From Microbacterium rhizomatis (GTDB taxonomy: Bacteria > Actinomycetota > Actinomycetes > Actinomycetales > Microbacteriaceae), in NCBI RefSeq assembly GCF_008710745.1, contig NZ_VYSA01000003.1, positions 372,001 to 436,000 of the forward strand: 64,000 bases of DNA. Direction: 5' to 3'. This document shows, in pieces, positions 53,210 to 62,300 of the stretch. Position 1 is the stretch's first letter, and each line of letters starts with the position of its first letter. The position numbers and the translations under genes were made by a program. Under the pieces are notes generated by a model that worked only from the letters and a program-made list of their open reading frames with translations, did not search any database and was not told the origin of the DNA.

Positions 53210-54040
53210 TCAGAGCGACATGTCCGCGAACTCGCGGACGGCCGCGGTGATAGCGATCTCGGTGGGCAGGCGTTCCATGGATGACGCACCGTAGAACCCG
53301 TGGAGGCCCTTCGCGTGGTTCAGCACATACTGCGCGTCGGCCGGCATCGACACCGGGCCGCCGTGCACGAGCACGAGCACGTCCTCGCGCACGGAGCGCG
53401 CGGCGGCCGCCCACTCCGTCGCCAGCTCCACGCAGTCCTCGAGGGTCCGCGACGTGGCGGCGCCGATGCTGCCGCCGGTCGTGAGGCCCATGTGGCAGAC
53501 GACGATATCGGCGCCCGCCTCGGTCATGTTGACGGCATCCTCGACCGAGAAGACGTACGGCGTCGTGAGCAGATCCGCGGCGCGAGCGTGCGCGACGAGC
53601 TCCACTTCGAGCTGGTAGCTCATGCCCGTCTCTTCGAGGTTCGCCCGGAACTGGCCGTCGATGAGCCCCACGGTGGGGAAGTTCTGGATGCCGGAGAATC
53701 CCTGGTCGCGCAGCTCACGCAGGAAGCGGGGCGGGTCGTAGAACGGGTCGGTGCCGTTCACCCCCGCGAGGACGGGAACGCGCGCGGGGATCGGCAGCAC
53801 CTCGCGGCCCATCGCGACGACGAGTTCGTTGGCGTTGCCGTAGGCGAGCAGACCGCTGAGCGATCCTCGCCCCGCCATGCGGTACCGGCCGGAGTTGTAG
53901 ATGACGATCAGGTCGGCTCCGCCGTCCTCTTCGCACTTCGCCGAGAGTCCCGTTCCCGCCCCCGCCCCGATGATCGGTCGGCCGGCATCGACCTTCTCTC
54001 TCAGGCGATCGAGTATCTCGGCGCGCGCGACGAATGGCAT
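53210..54040 (-). CDS. Phosphoenolpyruvate-hydrolase-family TIM-barrel protein
   Basis: A 276-residue protein with [51 protein letters not shown], then [27 protein letters not shown], a Glu in [31 protein letters not shown] and [18 protein letters not shown]. It belongs to the PEP mutase-like/hydrolase family (PF09370). In the tomato Tm-1 resistance protein this domain is fused to a UPF0261 domain; here the UPF0261 gene lies 6 bp upstream, so the two proteins likely form a complex. Enzymatic role not established. Confidence 0.88.
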   Translation of the reverse strand: MPFVARAEILDRLREKVDAGRPIIGAGAGTGLSAKCEEDGGADLIVIYNSGRYRMAGRGSLSGLLAYGNANELVVAMGREVLPIPARVPVLAGVNGTDPFYDPPRFLRELRDQGFSGIQNFPTVGLIDGQFRANLEETGMSYQLEVELVAHARAADLLTTPYVFSVEDAVNMTEAGADIVVCHMGLTTGGSIGAATSRTLEDCVELATEWAAAARSVREDVLVLVHGGPVSMPADAQYVLNHAKGLHGFYGASSMERLPTEIAITAAVREFADMSL

Positions 54041-54046
54041 GTGCCC

Positions 54047-55300
54047 CTACTTTCCGTTGGGTGTGGTCGAAGTCTCAGCGGCTCGCTGCAGGATCAGCCC
54101 GTGGAGGCGGTCGGCCAGTTCCACAGCCAGCGCCGGGTCGTTGATGTCGAGATCCGACTCGACGAGCTCCACGGCCGATCCCACGAGCCCGTCGCGGATC
54201 GCGGTGAACAGCGCGTCATCGGCCGCGGGATCGTGGAACGGACCGCCCGGGACGGCGATGGCCGACACGCCGCCCAGCGGCAGGACGACGGTCGTGGACC
54301 CGGTCGACGCGGCAGCCTTGCCAGCGAGCTCCGCGCCGAGCTGTGCCGTCTCTGCGGGGGTCGTCCGCATGAGCGTGACGCTCGAGTTGTGCACGTAGAG
54401 ATTCCTGTCGGCGAATCGGCTCGGCACTGTGTCGACGGGGCCGAAGTTCACCATGTCGAGCGCCCCGACCGACACGACCTGCGGTGTCGCGGTTTCGGCG
54501 GCCGCGGTCAGCCGGGTAGGGCCGGCGGAGAACACGCCGCCGACCAGATTGTCGGCGAGCTCGGTGGTCGTGACATCCAGCACCCCGTCGATGTACCCCT
54601 GCCGGATGAGGGATTCCATGGCTCGACCGCCCGCGCCGGTCATGTGGAACACCAGCACTTCGTACCCGAGCTCTTCGAGGCGTTCGCGGGCGCGGGTCAC
54701 GGCGGGTGTCGTGACGCCGAACATGCTCGCGGCGACGAGCGGCTTCGCGTCGAGATCGGGGAGGGGAGCGGCGGTGACCATGCCGGCGATCGCCGCGGCG
54801 GCGTTCGCGAGGATCCGCAGCGAGATCCGATTCAACCCTGCGATGTCGACGACGCTGGGGGCGAGGATGAGGTCGGTCTCGCCGATGTACTGCTCGGTGT
54901 TGCCCGAGGCGGCCGTCGAGACGATGAGACGGGGAAAGCCCAGCGGCAGATCGCGGAAGGCTGCCGCGGCGACCGAGGTCCCGCCCGTACCGCCGAGAGC
55001 GAGGGCGCCCTGCGCGCGACCGGACCGGACGAGATCGGCGACGATCGCCGTTGCTCCGCGACTCATCGCCTCCATCGCTGCGCCGCGATCGGCGGAGGCC
55101 ACGAGGGTCTTCTGGTCGCTTCCCCCGGCGCGGGCCACGGATTCGCGGTCGATGTCGGCGGCGATCTGCGGGTCGCCGAGAACCCCGAAGTCGACGATGA
55201 TCGTGTCCACGCCGGCCGCGTGCAGCCGGTCGCGGACGAAGCCGTACTCGGCACCCTTGGTGTCCAGAGCACCGAGCAGTACCACCGTGGGGGAACTCAT
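54047..55300 (-). CDS. UPF0261 / Tm-1-like ATP-binding-domain protein
   Basis: A 417-residue UPF0261 protein: VVLLGALDTKGAEYGFVRDRL, VIVDFGVLG, ALGGTGGTSVAAAAFRDLPLGFPRLIVSTAASGNTEQYIGETDLILAPSVVDIAGLN, and ARERLEELGYEVLVFHMTGAGGRAMESLIRQGYIDGVLDVTTTELADNLVGG. Tm-1 homologues bind ATP; bacterial roles are unknown. First gene of the operon with the TIM-barrel partner and GH51, divergent from the MocR regulator. A GTG two codons upstream (55306) is an alternative start. Confidence 0.9.
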   Translation of the reverse strand: MSSPTVVLLGALDTKGAEYGFVRDRLHAAGVDTIIVDFGVLGDPQIAADIDRESVARAGGSDQKTLVASADRGAAMEAMSRGATAIVADLVRSGRAQGALALGGTGGTSVAAAAFRDLPLGFPRLIVSTAASGNTEQYIGETDLILAPSVVDIAGLNRISLRILANAAAAIAGMVTAAPLPDLDAKPLVAASMFGVTTPAVTRARERLEELGYEVLVFHMTGAGGRAMESLIRQGYIDGVLDVTTTELADNLVGGVFSAGPTRLTAAAETATPQVVSVGALDMVNFGPVDTVPSRFADRNLYVHNSSVTLMRTTPAETAQLGAELAGKAAASTGSTTVVLPLGGVSAIAVPGGPFHDPAADDALFTAIRDGLVGSAVELVESDLDINDPALAVELADRLHGLILQRAAETSTTPNGK

Positions 55301-55319
55301 GACCACTCCGATTCACGTC

Positions 55320-55350
55320 TTGACCGCGGCACTGCGGCCGTACCAATAAT
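55320..55350 (+). promoter_or_regulatory. Candidate promoter of the MocR gene (leaderless)
   Basis: TTGACC (55320-55325) and an AT-rich CAATAAT (55344-55350) are spaced like -35 and -10 boxes. The -10 ends only 6 nt before the ATG at 55357, and no ribosome site is present, so the transcript is probably leaderless. The 56-bp gap also drives the divergent UPF0261 operon. Confidence 0.4.
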
Positions 55351-55356
55351 GGCCAC

Positions 55357-56820
55357 ATGACTTCCCCCTATTCGAGTGCCAATTCCTTCCGATTGGCGAC
55401 GATCGGCGCGAATCGGCTCGCGCGGCTGCTCGGCGACTGGGTCAGCGGCGAGGCGGCACTCCATGTGCAGCTCGCCGCGAACATCCGGGGCCTCATCGCC
55501 ACCGGGGCGCTCACCTCGGGCACCCGCCTGCCCTCGGAGAGGAGCCTGGGCATCGCCCTGGGGGTGAGCCGGAACACGGTGACGAAGTCCTTCGACCTGC
55601 TGCGCGGCGAGGGAGTGCTCTCGAGCAGGCAGGGCGACGGGACCTATGTGTCGACCACCCGCACCTCGCACAGTGTCCGGGGAGATGACCGGCTGCGCTC
55701 GTTCACGGAGGACGAGGATGTCGACCACATCGATCTGCGGAGCGCGGCGCTACCCGGTCTCGCGCTGGTCGCCGACCAGTTCGACCTGCTGGAGAGCCCT
55801 CGGGCGCGGCAGCTCGTCGCTTCGCACGGGTACCTGCCGAGCGGGCTCGACGAGCTCCGCGACGCGGTGGCCCAGTACTACTCGGCGCTGGGCCTGCCGA
55901 CATCGCGCGAGCACATCCTGATCACGTCCGGAGCGCAGCAGGCCCTTCGTCTGGCGGCCTCCAGCGTCACCGAGGCGGGATCGACCGTCGTGATCGAAGA
56001 GCCGTCCTTCCGCGGGGCGATCGAATCGCTCCGCTCACTCGGTGTGCGCCTGGTGAGCGTGCCCAGCGGAAGCCAGGGCATCGATGTCGACGAGCTCGCC
56101 GCCGTGGTGGCGCGCGAGCGGCCGGCCCTGATCGTGCTGCAATCCACCGTGCACAACCCCACCGGAAGCGTCCTGGACGTGTTCCGCCGCAGCCGGATCG
56201 CGTCGATCGCCAATCGCTTCAGCACCCCCGTCATCGACGATGCGACGCTGGCCGACACGATCATCGACGGTGACCGCAGGCCGGTGCCCCTCGCGGCGGG
56301 AAGCGACATGGTCATGACCGTCGGCTCGATGAGCAAGTCGTTCTGGGGCGGCCTGCGGGTCGGATGGCTGCGCGGCCAGCCCGACACGATCAGCGAACTG
56401 GCCGCGGTCAAGGGCGGCCAGGATCTCGGCACCTCGCTCCTCGCGCAGCTGCTGGCCAGCCACCTGCTTCCGCAGATCGAGCTCGCGCGTGACGAGCGGC
56501 TGCGCACTCTCACCGAGTCGCGCAGGCTCGCGCTCGAGTCGCTGTCCACCCGGCTGCCCTCGTGGGAGCCGGAGGTGCCGGTCGGTGGCGGCTCGCTCTG
56601 GGTGCGGCTGCCGGGCGAGGTCGCGACGTCGTTCGCCCACCGGGCAGAGCGATTCGGCGTGCGGGTGCTCCCCGGCTCGACCTTCAGCATCCACGATCGC
56701 CTCGACGATCATCTGCGGATCTCGTATGCCGCCGTCCCCGCGCACACGCAGCGCGGGATCGAGCTGCTCGCCCAGTGCTGGGACGCGCACTACGCCGCAT
56801 CGGTCGGGATCTCCGCGTGA
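55357..56820 (+). CDS. MocR-type GntR/aminotransferase-domain transcriptional regulator
   Basis: A 487-residue protein. Residues ~30-100 are a GntR winged helix (LHVQLAANIRGLIATGALTSGTRLPSERSLGIALGVSRNTVTKSFDLLRGEGVL). Residues ~115-480 are a class I aminotransferase domain with YLPSGLDELRDAVAQYY, QSTVHNPTGSVLD, and PLP-lysine Lys327 in GSMSKSFWGGLRVGW. MocR proteins use PLP as a cofactor to sense amines or related metabolites. It lies between the UPF0261-GH51 operon and the cupin-to-GH127 operon and may control both. Confidence 0.94.
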   Translation: MTSPYSSANSFRLATIGANRLARLLGDWVSGEAALHVQLAANIRGLIATGALTSGTRLPSERSLGIALGVSRNTVTKSFDLLRGEGVLSSRQGDGTYVSTTRTSHSVRGDDRLRSFTEDEDVDHIDLRSAALPGLALVADQFDLLESPRARQLVASHGYLPSGLDELRDAVAQYYSALGLPTSREHILITSGAQQALRLAASSVTEAGSTVVIEEPSFRGAIESLRSLGVRLVSVPSGSQGIDVDELAAVVARERPALIVLQSTVHNPTGSVLDVFRRSRIASIANRFSTPVIDDATLADTIIDGDRRPVPLAAGSDMVMTVGSMSKSFWGGLRVGWLRGQPDTISELAAVKGGQDLGTSLLAQLLASHLLPQIELARDERLRTLTESRRLALESLSTRLPSWEPEVPVGGGSLWVRLPGEVATSFAHRAERFGVRVLPGSTFSIHDRLDDHLRISYAAVPAHTQRGIELLAQCWDAHYAASVGISA

Positions 56821-56824
56821 GGTG

Positions 56825-56882
56825 ACCGCCCTCGGGCGGCGGTGGGCCACCGGGAGCCACCGGGAGCCACCGGGAGCCACCG
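56825..56882 (+). repeat. Hairpin and 10-bp tandem repeat downstream of the MocR gene
   Basis: CCGCCC-TC-GGGCGG (56826-56839) forms a hairpin 5 bp after the stop. It is followed by 3.7 tandem copies of GCCACCGGGA (56846-56882). The hairpin may terminate the mocR transcript; the repeat resembles replication-slippage DNA. The remaining ~115 bp before the cupin gene should hold its promoter. Confidence 0.55.
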
Positions 56883-56997
56883 TCGCCAAATTGGCCCTCG
56901 GGTTCTCCGGGCCGGGCACGCATCATTGCCTAGACGAGCTCATCAGCGCCGATGCACGACGTGTTGCATGGGCGCGGACACCCGAGGAGAACCGCAC

Positions 56998-57378
56998 ATG
57001 TCTGAACCGACCGAACGAACGGGCCGAGGCGGCATCACCGCGCTCGCGGACGTTCAGGTGGACCCCCAGCCGTGGGGCCGCCTCGAGTGGATGGTCTCGG
57101 GCGCGCTCGGCAACTCCGACACCCTCACCGTCGGCAAGTGCTTCATCCAGCCCGGTCAGCAGAACCCCGTGCATCATCACCCCAACTGCGACGAGGTGCT
57201 GCACGTGATCAAGGGCCGGATCCGCCACCGGGTCGGCGACGAGTACGTCGAGATGACCGCCGGCGACACGATCTCGATCCCGAAGGGCTCGATCCACAAC
57301 GCCACGAACATCGGTGACGAGCAGTGCGAACTGCTCATCTGCTTCGACACCGCGAGCCGAGAGGTCGTCGGCGAGTGA
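56998..57378 (+). CDS. Cupin-domain protein
   Basis: A 126-residue single cupin: PVHHHPNCDEVLHVIKGRIRHRVGDEYVEMTAGDTISIPKGSIHNATNIG contains cupin motif 1 (H-x-H, with Glu) and motif 2 (G-D-x4-P-x-G-x2-H). A metal site of three His and one Glu is expected. It starts the sugar operon (ribosome site CGAGGAGA) and overlaps the Gfo/Idh gene by GTGA. Cupins of this kind are sugar isomerases or lactone/keto-acid handling enzymes, or ligand sensors. Role not determined. Confidence 0.9.
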   Translation: MSEPTERTGRGGITALADVQVDPQPWGRLEWMVSGALGNSDTLTVGKCFIQPGQQNPVHHHPNCDEVLHVIKGRIRHRVGDEYVEMTAGDTISIPKGSIHNATNIGDEQCELLICFDTASREVVGE

Positions 57379-58373
57379 GCAGATCCACCCGGCACCGGAT
57401 CGCGATCATCGGCTGCGGCGGTGTCAGCGAGATGCACTTCCGCGGCTACCTCGCCCACCCCGATCGGATCGAGATCGTCGCGGCCGTCGACCCGTCGCCC
57501 GAGCGCCGGGAATGGGTGACCGAGACGTTCGGGATCACGGCCACGTTCGGCTCGATCTCCGAGGCGCTCGAGGGTGCGGACTTCGAGGTCGCCGTCGTGT
57601 CGACGCCGAGCCACGTGCGACTCGTCGCCGTCGAAGAGCTCGCCGCCGCCGGCATCCACCTGTTCGTCGAGAAGCCGCTGGCCGACGGGGTCGCTCAGGC
57701 GATCGAGATCGTCGACGTGGCCTCGGCAGCGGGCGTCCTTCTGGCCGTCGACCAGAACTTCCGCTACCACTACGCGTTCGGCCACGCCCGGGACGCGATC
57801 CGCGAGGGCCGGATCGGCCGCGTGATCGCGATCGACCACCGCGAGCTCATGTGGCGCGAGGTCACCGGCTGGCGTGCCGAACAGCGGCACCACTCCCTGT
57901 CGGTGATGGGCGTGCACTGGTTCGACGGCTTCCGCTTCATCCTGGGGCAGGAGGCCGACTGGCTGGTCGCGACGACCCATCGCTCGCCCGCGCTGGAGGC
58001 GGCGGGCGAGACGGATGCCTCGATCCACGTCCGCTTCGCGGACATCGGCGTCAACTACACCCAGAGCTTCTCGAGCAGGGTCGAACGCATCGAGACGATC
58101 GTCATCGGGGAGGCGGGCACGCTGCTGTTGGACTACGACCATCTCGAGATCCACACGGCGGACGGCGTCGAGACCGTATCGAATCCGTGGGCGGGCCCCG
58201 GCAAACCCGAGTCGGCCTTCCTCGGCCTGGATGATCTCCTGACGGCGATCGACGCGGGCGGCGAGCCGTCCAACTCCGGGCGCGACAACCTTCGCACCCT
58301 GTCTCTGCTCGAAGCCGCGTACCTGTCCGCGGAGACCGGCGAGCCGGTTCGATTCCAGGACGGAGTGCTCTGA
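57375..58373 (+). CDS. Gfo/Idh/MocA-family oxidoreductase
   Basis: A 332-residue NAD(P)-dependent enzyme: RIAIIGCGGVSEMHFRGYL (Rossmann), VSTPSHVRLVAVEELAAAGIHLFVEKPLADG (the EKP motif with catalytic Lys) and a C-terminal beta-sheet domain (HHSLSVMGVHWFDGFRFILG). Members oxidise or epimerise sugars and inositols. The GTG start overlaps the cupin stop by 4 nt. With the isomerase next in the operon it would process a pentose or arabinose derivative; exact substrate unknown. Confidence 0.93.
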   Translation: MSRSTRHRIAIIGCGGVSEMHFRGYLAHPDRIEIVAAVDPSPERREWVTETFGITATFGSISEALEGADFEVAVVSTPSHVRLVAVEELAAAGIHLFVEKPLADGVAQAIEIVDVASAAGVLLAVDQNFRYHYAFGHARDAIREGRIGRVIAIDHRELMWREVTGWRAEQRHHSLSVMGVHWFDGFRFILGQEADWLVATTHRSPALEAAGETDASIHVRFADIGVNYTQSFSSRVERIETIVIGEAGTLLLDYDHLEIHTADGVETVSNPWAGPGKPESAFLGLDDLLTAIDAGGEPSNSGRDNLRTLSLLEAAYLSAETGEPVRFQDGVL

Positions 58374-59116
58374 TGCGCATCGCCTTCTCGAAGCCCGTCG
58401 CTCCCGACGAGTTCCCCACTCTGCTGGCCGAGTTCGGCCCCGCGGGCTACGACGCACTGCAGCTGAAGACAGGGCAGTTCCTGCCGTGGCTGCACTCTCG
58501 CGCGGAGTTCGCCGCTCTCACCCGAGGTCACGAGGGAGCGTCGGCGGTGCTCGTGTACTTCGACGAACTCGACGACGACCGACTCGCCGACGTGCTCGAT
58601 TTCGCCAAGGAGGTCGGCACCGAAACGGTGGTCTTCTGCCACAACCGCTCCCGCGAGGGGATCACGACGGACGAGCGCGTGCAGCTCGCACGGCAGCTGG
58701 AGGCGCACGGGAAGCGGGCGCGGGATGCCGGCATCCGGCTGTCGCTGCATCACCACTTCGACCAGCCGGTCATGCTCCCCGAGGACGTCCGCGAATTCTG
58801 GAGTGCCATCGAGCCCGGTGCCGTCGGCCTCACGGTCGACACCGCGCACCTCGCCAAGAGCGGCGTCACGGACATCCCCGGCTTCATCCGCGAGTTCGCA
58901 CCGATCATCGACAACATCCACCTGAAGGACTACGCCGAGGGGGAGTGGCGCCTGGTTGGTCAGGGCGAGCTCGACCTCGACGGGATCCTCGCGGCGCTCG
59001 CCGACATCGGCTTCGACGGCTGGCTGTGCATCGATGAGGAGTCCACGGCCTCGCTCGACGATGGCCTGCGAATCTCACACGCCTGGCTCGACAAGCACCT
59101 CGCTCCTGCACCCTGA
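58373..59116 (+). CDS. Sugar phosphate isomerase/epimerase (AP-endonuclease-2-like TIM barrel)
   Basis: A 247-residue TIM-barrel protein with GYDALQLKTGQFLPW, ETVVFCHNRSREG, LSLHHHFDQPV, VGLTVDTAHLAKSGV, NIHLKDYAEGEW and a closing GWLCIDEEST. His, Asp and Glu residues in these strands match the divalent-metal site of the xylose-isomerase-like (IolE/IolI) family. Start and stop overlap the preceding gene by 1 nt. Probably isomerises or dehydrates a keto-sugar made by the Gfo/Idh enzyme. Confidence 0.92.
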   Translation: MRIAFSKPVAPDEFPTLLAEFGPAGYDALQLKTGQFLPWLHSRAEFAALTRGHEGASAVLVYFDELDDDRLADVLDFAKEVGTETVVFCHNRSREGITTDERVQLARQLEAHGKRARDAGIRLSLHHHFDQPVMLPEDVREFWSAIEPGAVGLTVDTAHLAKSGVTDIPGFIREFAPIIDNIHLKDYAEGEWRLVGQGELDLDGILAALADIGFDGWLCIDEESTASLDDGLRISHAWLDKHLAPAP

Positions 59117-59176
59117 GCGAATCCACCCGAACCCCGCACCACGCTCTGTTCCGTCAATGATGAAGGGAATCAACGC

Positions 59177-60439
59177 ATGTCGTACTCTCGCCCACGCCGC
59201 CGCCTCCTGAGGGGGGCCGCTCTCACCGCCGCGCTCGCACTCTCCGTCGGCGCGCTCGCCGCCTGTGCCCCGGGGGGCAGCGCCCCGGTCTCCACCGCCG
59301 GAGCATCTTCCGGCCCGGTCACCCTCACCTGGTGGGACTACTACGCCGACGGCAGCGCCTCGAGCGAACAGCTGCAGGCTCTCCTCAAGCAGTACGAGGA
59401 GGAGAATCCGGACGTCACGATCAACCGCGAATTCATCGCCTACGCCGACCTGAAGCAGAGCCTGCTCCAGTCGGCCGGCGCCGGGTCGCTCCCCGACCTC
59501 GTCGTGATCAACAGCCCCGACCACCAGCAGTTCGCCGAGCTGGGGCTCGCGGCCAAGCTCGACGACAAGATCGCGGAGTGGGGTCAGCTCGACAAGTACC
59601 CCGAGGGCGTCATCGCCTCGGCGACCTACCAGGACAGCATCTACGGCCTGCCGGCGTCGGCGAACTGCCTCGCGTTGTTCTACAACAAGGCCATGTTCGA
59701 TGCGGCAGGGCTCAAGCCGCCCACCACGTGGGCGGAGATGGAGAAGGATGCCGCAGCTCTGACCACTCCCGAGCACTACGGTCTGGCCTACTCGGCGATC
59801 AACAATCAGCAGGCGGTGTTCCAGTACCTCCCGGCGCTCTGGCAGAGCGGATCGGATCTGGATGACCTCACCTCGGATGCCGCCGTCTCGTCGCTGGACT
59901 ACTGGGCGGGAATGATGGACAAGGGCAGCGTCTCGAGGGAGGCGCTCAACTGGGACCAGGCGGCCGTCGCCACCGAGTTCGCCCAGGGCCGCGCCGCGAT
60001 GATGATCAACGGACCGTGGCAGCTGCCGTTCCTCGCGAAGGAGGCGCCGAGCCTCGAATATGGAGTGGCACTGCTTCCGTCCGGGAAAGAGGATGCCTCC
60101 GTCACGGGTGGTGAGAACTACATGGTGATGGCCAGCCCGAACGAGGACGCGGCGTGGAAGGTGCTCCAGTTCCTCCAGCAGCCCGAGAACGTGACCCTCA
60201 TGAACGTCGCGGGCGGCAGCCTGCCGACGCGCAGCGACATCGACCCGTTCCCGGACAACGAGGTGATCGGGGTGTTCACCGATCAGCTGCAGGTCGCCCG
60301 GCCTCGGGCGTACGGCGCCAACTACGCAGAGATCGCCGACAAGCTCGTGGTGGCTCTGCAGTCCCGGATGACGGGTGCGGCCACCTCGAAGGACGCCCTC
60401 AAGACAGCATCCGACGCGATCGCGCCGCTGCTTCCGTAA
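59177..60439 (+). CDS. Sugar ABC transporter substrate-binding lipoprotein (SBP_bac_1)
   Basis: A 420-residue lipoprotein. The signal peptide has an Arg-rich start (SRPRRRLLRG) and lipobox LAAC with modified Cys30. The mature region reads VTLTWWDYYADGSASSEQLQALLKQYEEENPDVTI, IYGLPASANCLALFYNKAMFDAAGLKPPTTWAEM and AMMINGPWQLPFLA, which is the CUT1 sugar-binding pattern. The twin-Arg run suggests possible Tat export but lacks a full S-R-R-x-F-L-K match. Ligand likely an arabinose-containing oligosaccharide, given the GH127 and GH51 genes. Confidence 0.95.
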   Translation: MSYSRPRRRLLRGAALTAALALSVGALAACAPGGSAPVSTAGASSGPVTLTWWDYYADGSASSEQLQALLKQYEEENPDVTINREFIAYADLKQSLLQSAGAGSLPDLVVINSPDHQQFAELGLAAKLDDKIAEWGQLDKYPEGVIASATYQDSIYGLPASANCLALFYNKAMFDAAGLKPPTTWAEMEKDAAALTTPEHYGLAYSAINNQQAVFQYLPALWQSGSDLDDLTSDAAVSSLDYWAGMMDKGSVSREALNWDQAAVATEFAQGRAAMMINGPWQLPFLAKEAPSLEYGVALLPSGKEDASVTGGENYMVMASPNEDAAWKVLQFLQQPENVTLMNVAGGSLPTRSDIDPFPDNEVIGVFTDQLQVARPRAYGANYAEIADKLVVALQSRMTGAATSKDALKTASDAIAPLLP

Positions 60440-61398
60440 TGTCTCTGGATACCCGCACTGACTCTCGGGTGGCCGGCCCTGCGCCGGCCGCCCGAGGGCC
60501 GCGCGCGAAGGGGTTCCGCTGGCTCGATGTGATGGGCAGGTACTCGTTCGTCCTGCCGGCGATCGTCTTCCTCATCATCTTCCTGCTGTACCCCCTGCTC
60601 TACACGTTCAACCTCAGCCTGTTCGACGTCAACGCGGGCAACTTCCTCACCGGGGGAGCGCCCTTCGTCGGCCTCGAGAACTACGTGCAGTTCCTGAGCT
60701 CGCCGCAGTTCGTGCCGTCGCTCGTGATCACCCTGGTCTTCACGATCGGGTCGCTGGTGTTCCAGCATTCGATCGGGTTCATGTTCGCGCTGTTCTTCAA
60801 CCGCGGATTCCCCCTGTCGGGCTTCCTGCGGGCACTCATGCTCGTGGTCTGGGTGCTCCCGGCCGTCGTCTCGGCGAGCCTGTGGCGCTGGATCTTCAGC
60901 GGAAGCTACGGCCTTCTGAACGCCTTCCTCGGTCTGATCGGGCTGCCCTCCACCGTGCCGTGGCTGGTGAATCCGCAGACCGCCCTGATCGCCGTCATCA
61001 TCGCGAACATCTGGGTGGGCATCCCGTTCCACATGATGCTGCTGTACGCGGGCCTGCAGGGCGTGCCCGTGCAGCTCTACGAAGCAGCGCAGCTCGATGG
61101 AGCCAACGCCTGGCAGCGGTTCTGGCGCATCACCGTTCCGATGATGCGACCCGTGATCGTCATCGCCCTGCTCCTCGGGTTCGTGCACACCTTCAAGGTG
61201 TTCGACCTCATCTACGTCATGACGGCCGGAGGCCCCGCCGGAGCGACCAACGTGCTCTCGATCGAGGTCTACAAGCTGTCGTTCGAGTTCTTCCGGTTCG
61301 GTGACGGCGCAGCCGCCGCGAACATCCTGCTCATCATCCCGCTGCTGCTGTCGGTGCTCTACCTCTGGCTGCGCAGACGAGAGGAATCCACGCTGTGA
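60439..61398 (+). CDS. CUT1 sugar ABC transporter permease (MalF type)
   Basis: A 319-residue inner-membrane protein with six membrane helices: the first is FVLPAIVFLIIFLLYPLLYTFNLSLF. The EAA loop is LYEAAQLDGANAWQRFWRITVPMMRPV, and the late region FKVFDLIYVMTAGGPAGATNVL is typical of MalF/LacF. Start overlaps the binding-protein stop as TAATG. It pairs with the next gene product. Confidence 0.95.
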   Translation: MSLDTRTDSRVAGPAPAARGPRAKGFRWLDVMGRYSFVLPAIVFLIIFLLYPLLYTFNLSLFDVNAGNFLTGGAPFVGLENYVQFLSSPQFVPSLVITLVFTIGSLVFQHSIGFMFALFFNRGFPLSGFLRALMLVVWVLPAVVSASLWRWIFSGSYGLLNAFLGLIGLPSTVPWLVNPQTALIAVIIANIWVGIPFHMMLLYAGLQGVPVQLYEAAQLDGANAWQRFWRITVPMMRPVIVIALLLGFVHTFKVFDLIYVMTAGGPAGATNVLSIEVYKLSFEFFRFGDGAAAANILLIIPLLLSVLYLWLRRREESTL

Positions 61399-62300
61399 GC
61401 ACCACATCGCGCACGGTCACCATGACCGAGACCCTCGTCACACCGCACCGCAAGCCGTCCACGCGCGGGCTGAAATCGGAGCGGCCCAAGTGGCACCTGA
61501 CGATCATCGCGGTGATCGTCGTCGGGATCTTCCTCTTTCCGCTCTACTGGATGATTTCGACGTCGCTGAAATCGCCGGATCAGCTGTTCACCAGTCCGCC
61601 GACCTGGTTGCCGATACCGGCCGACTGGAGCAACTACGTGACGGCGGTCTTCGACAACCCGCTGATGCTGCGGGCTCTCGGCAACAGCGTCATCATCAGC
61701 GTCGGAACCACCGTGCTCACGATCGTGCTGGCCGCACCCGCCGCCTACGCGATGGCGCGGCTCCGCTTGCGATGGACCGCCCTGCTGCTCCTGCCGTTCC
61801 TGGTCGCGCAGCTGCTGCCGGCGATCAACGTCGCCCTTCCGATGTTCGCGCTGTTCTCGCAGTGGGGTCTGGTCAACACCTATATCGGCCTCATCCTCGC
61901 AAACACGGTCGGGACGCTCCCGTTCGCGGTGATCGTGCTCCGGCCCTTCTATCTCACGATTCCCCGTGAGCTCGAAGAGGCCGCGGCCGTCGACGGGGCC
62001 ACCCGGTTCCAGTCGTTCTTCCGCATCGTGCTGCCGCTGGTCCGGCCCGGGCTCGTGACGGTCGCGGTGTTCGCCTTCGTGATGACGTGGGGCGAGTTCG
62101 TGTTCGGTCTCACGCTCACCACGCAGCGCGAGATGCAACCCGTCACAGTGACGCTCAACGCCTTCATCGGCCAGTACGGCACCGAATGGGGGCCGCTGAT
62201 GGCAGCATCCACGGTCGTGGCGATCCCGCTCATCATCGTGTTCGTCGTCTTCCAGCGCCACATCACGGGCGGACTCGCCGCCGGATCGGTGAAGGACTGA
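61395..62300 (+). CDS. CUT1 sugar ABC transporter permease (MalG type)
   Basis: A 301-residue partner permease: the first helix is LTIIAVIVVGIFLFPLYWMISTSLKSPDQLF, the EAA loop is LEEAAAVDGATRFQSFFRIVLPLVRPGL, and WGEFVFGLTLT lies near the end. No ATPase gene follows; in actinobacteria such CUT1 systems commonly share a multi-sugar ATPase (MsiK) encoded elsewhere, and that is assumed here. It overlaps the MalF-type gene by GTGA and the GH127 gene by TGATG. Confidence 0.95.
   Translation: MSTTSRTVTMTETLVTPHRKPSTRGLKSERPKWHLTIIAVIVVGIFLFPLYWMISTSLKSPDQLFTSPPTWLPIPADWSNYVTAVFDNPLMLRALGNSVIISVGTTVLTIVLAAPAAYAMARLRLRWTALLLLPFLVAQLLPAINVALPMFALFSQWGLVNTYIGLILANTVGTLPFAVIVLRPFYLTIPRELEEAAAVDGATRFQSFFRIVLPLVRPGLVTVAVFAFVMTWGEFVFGLTLTTQREMQPVTVTLNAFIGQYGTEWGPLMAASTVVAIPLIIVFVVFQRHITGGLAAGSVKD

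Noticed and set aside
59177..59266. Tat signal in the sugar-binding lipoprotein
   Set aside because: The Arg-rich start lacks the full twin-arginine consensus; an ordinary lipoprotein signal with lipobox LAAC explains it.
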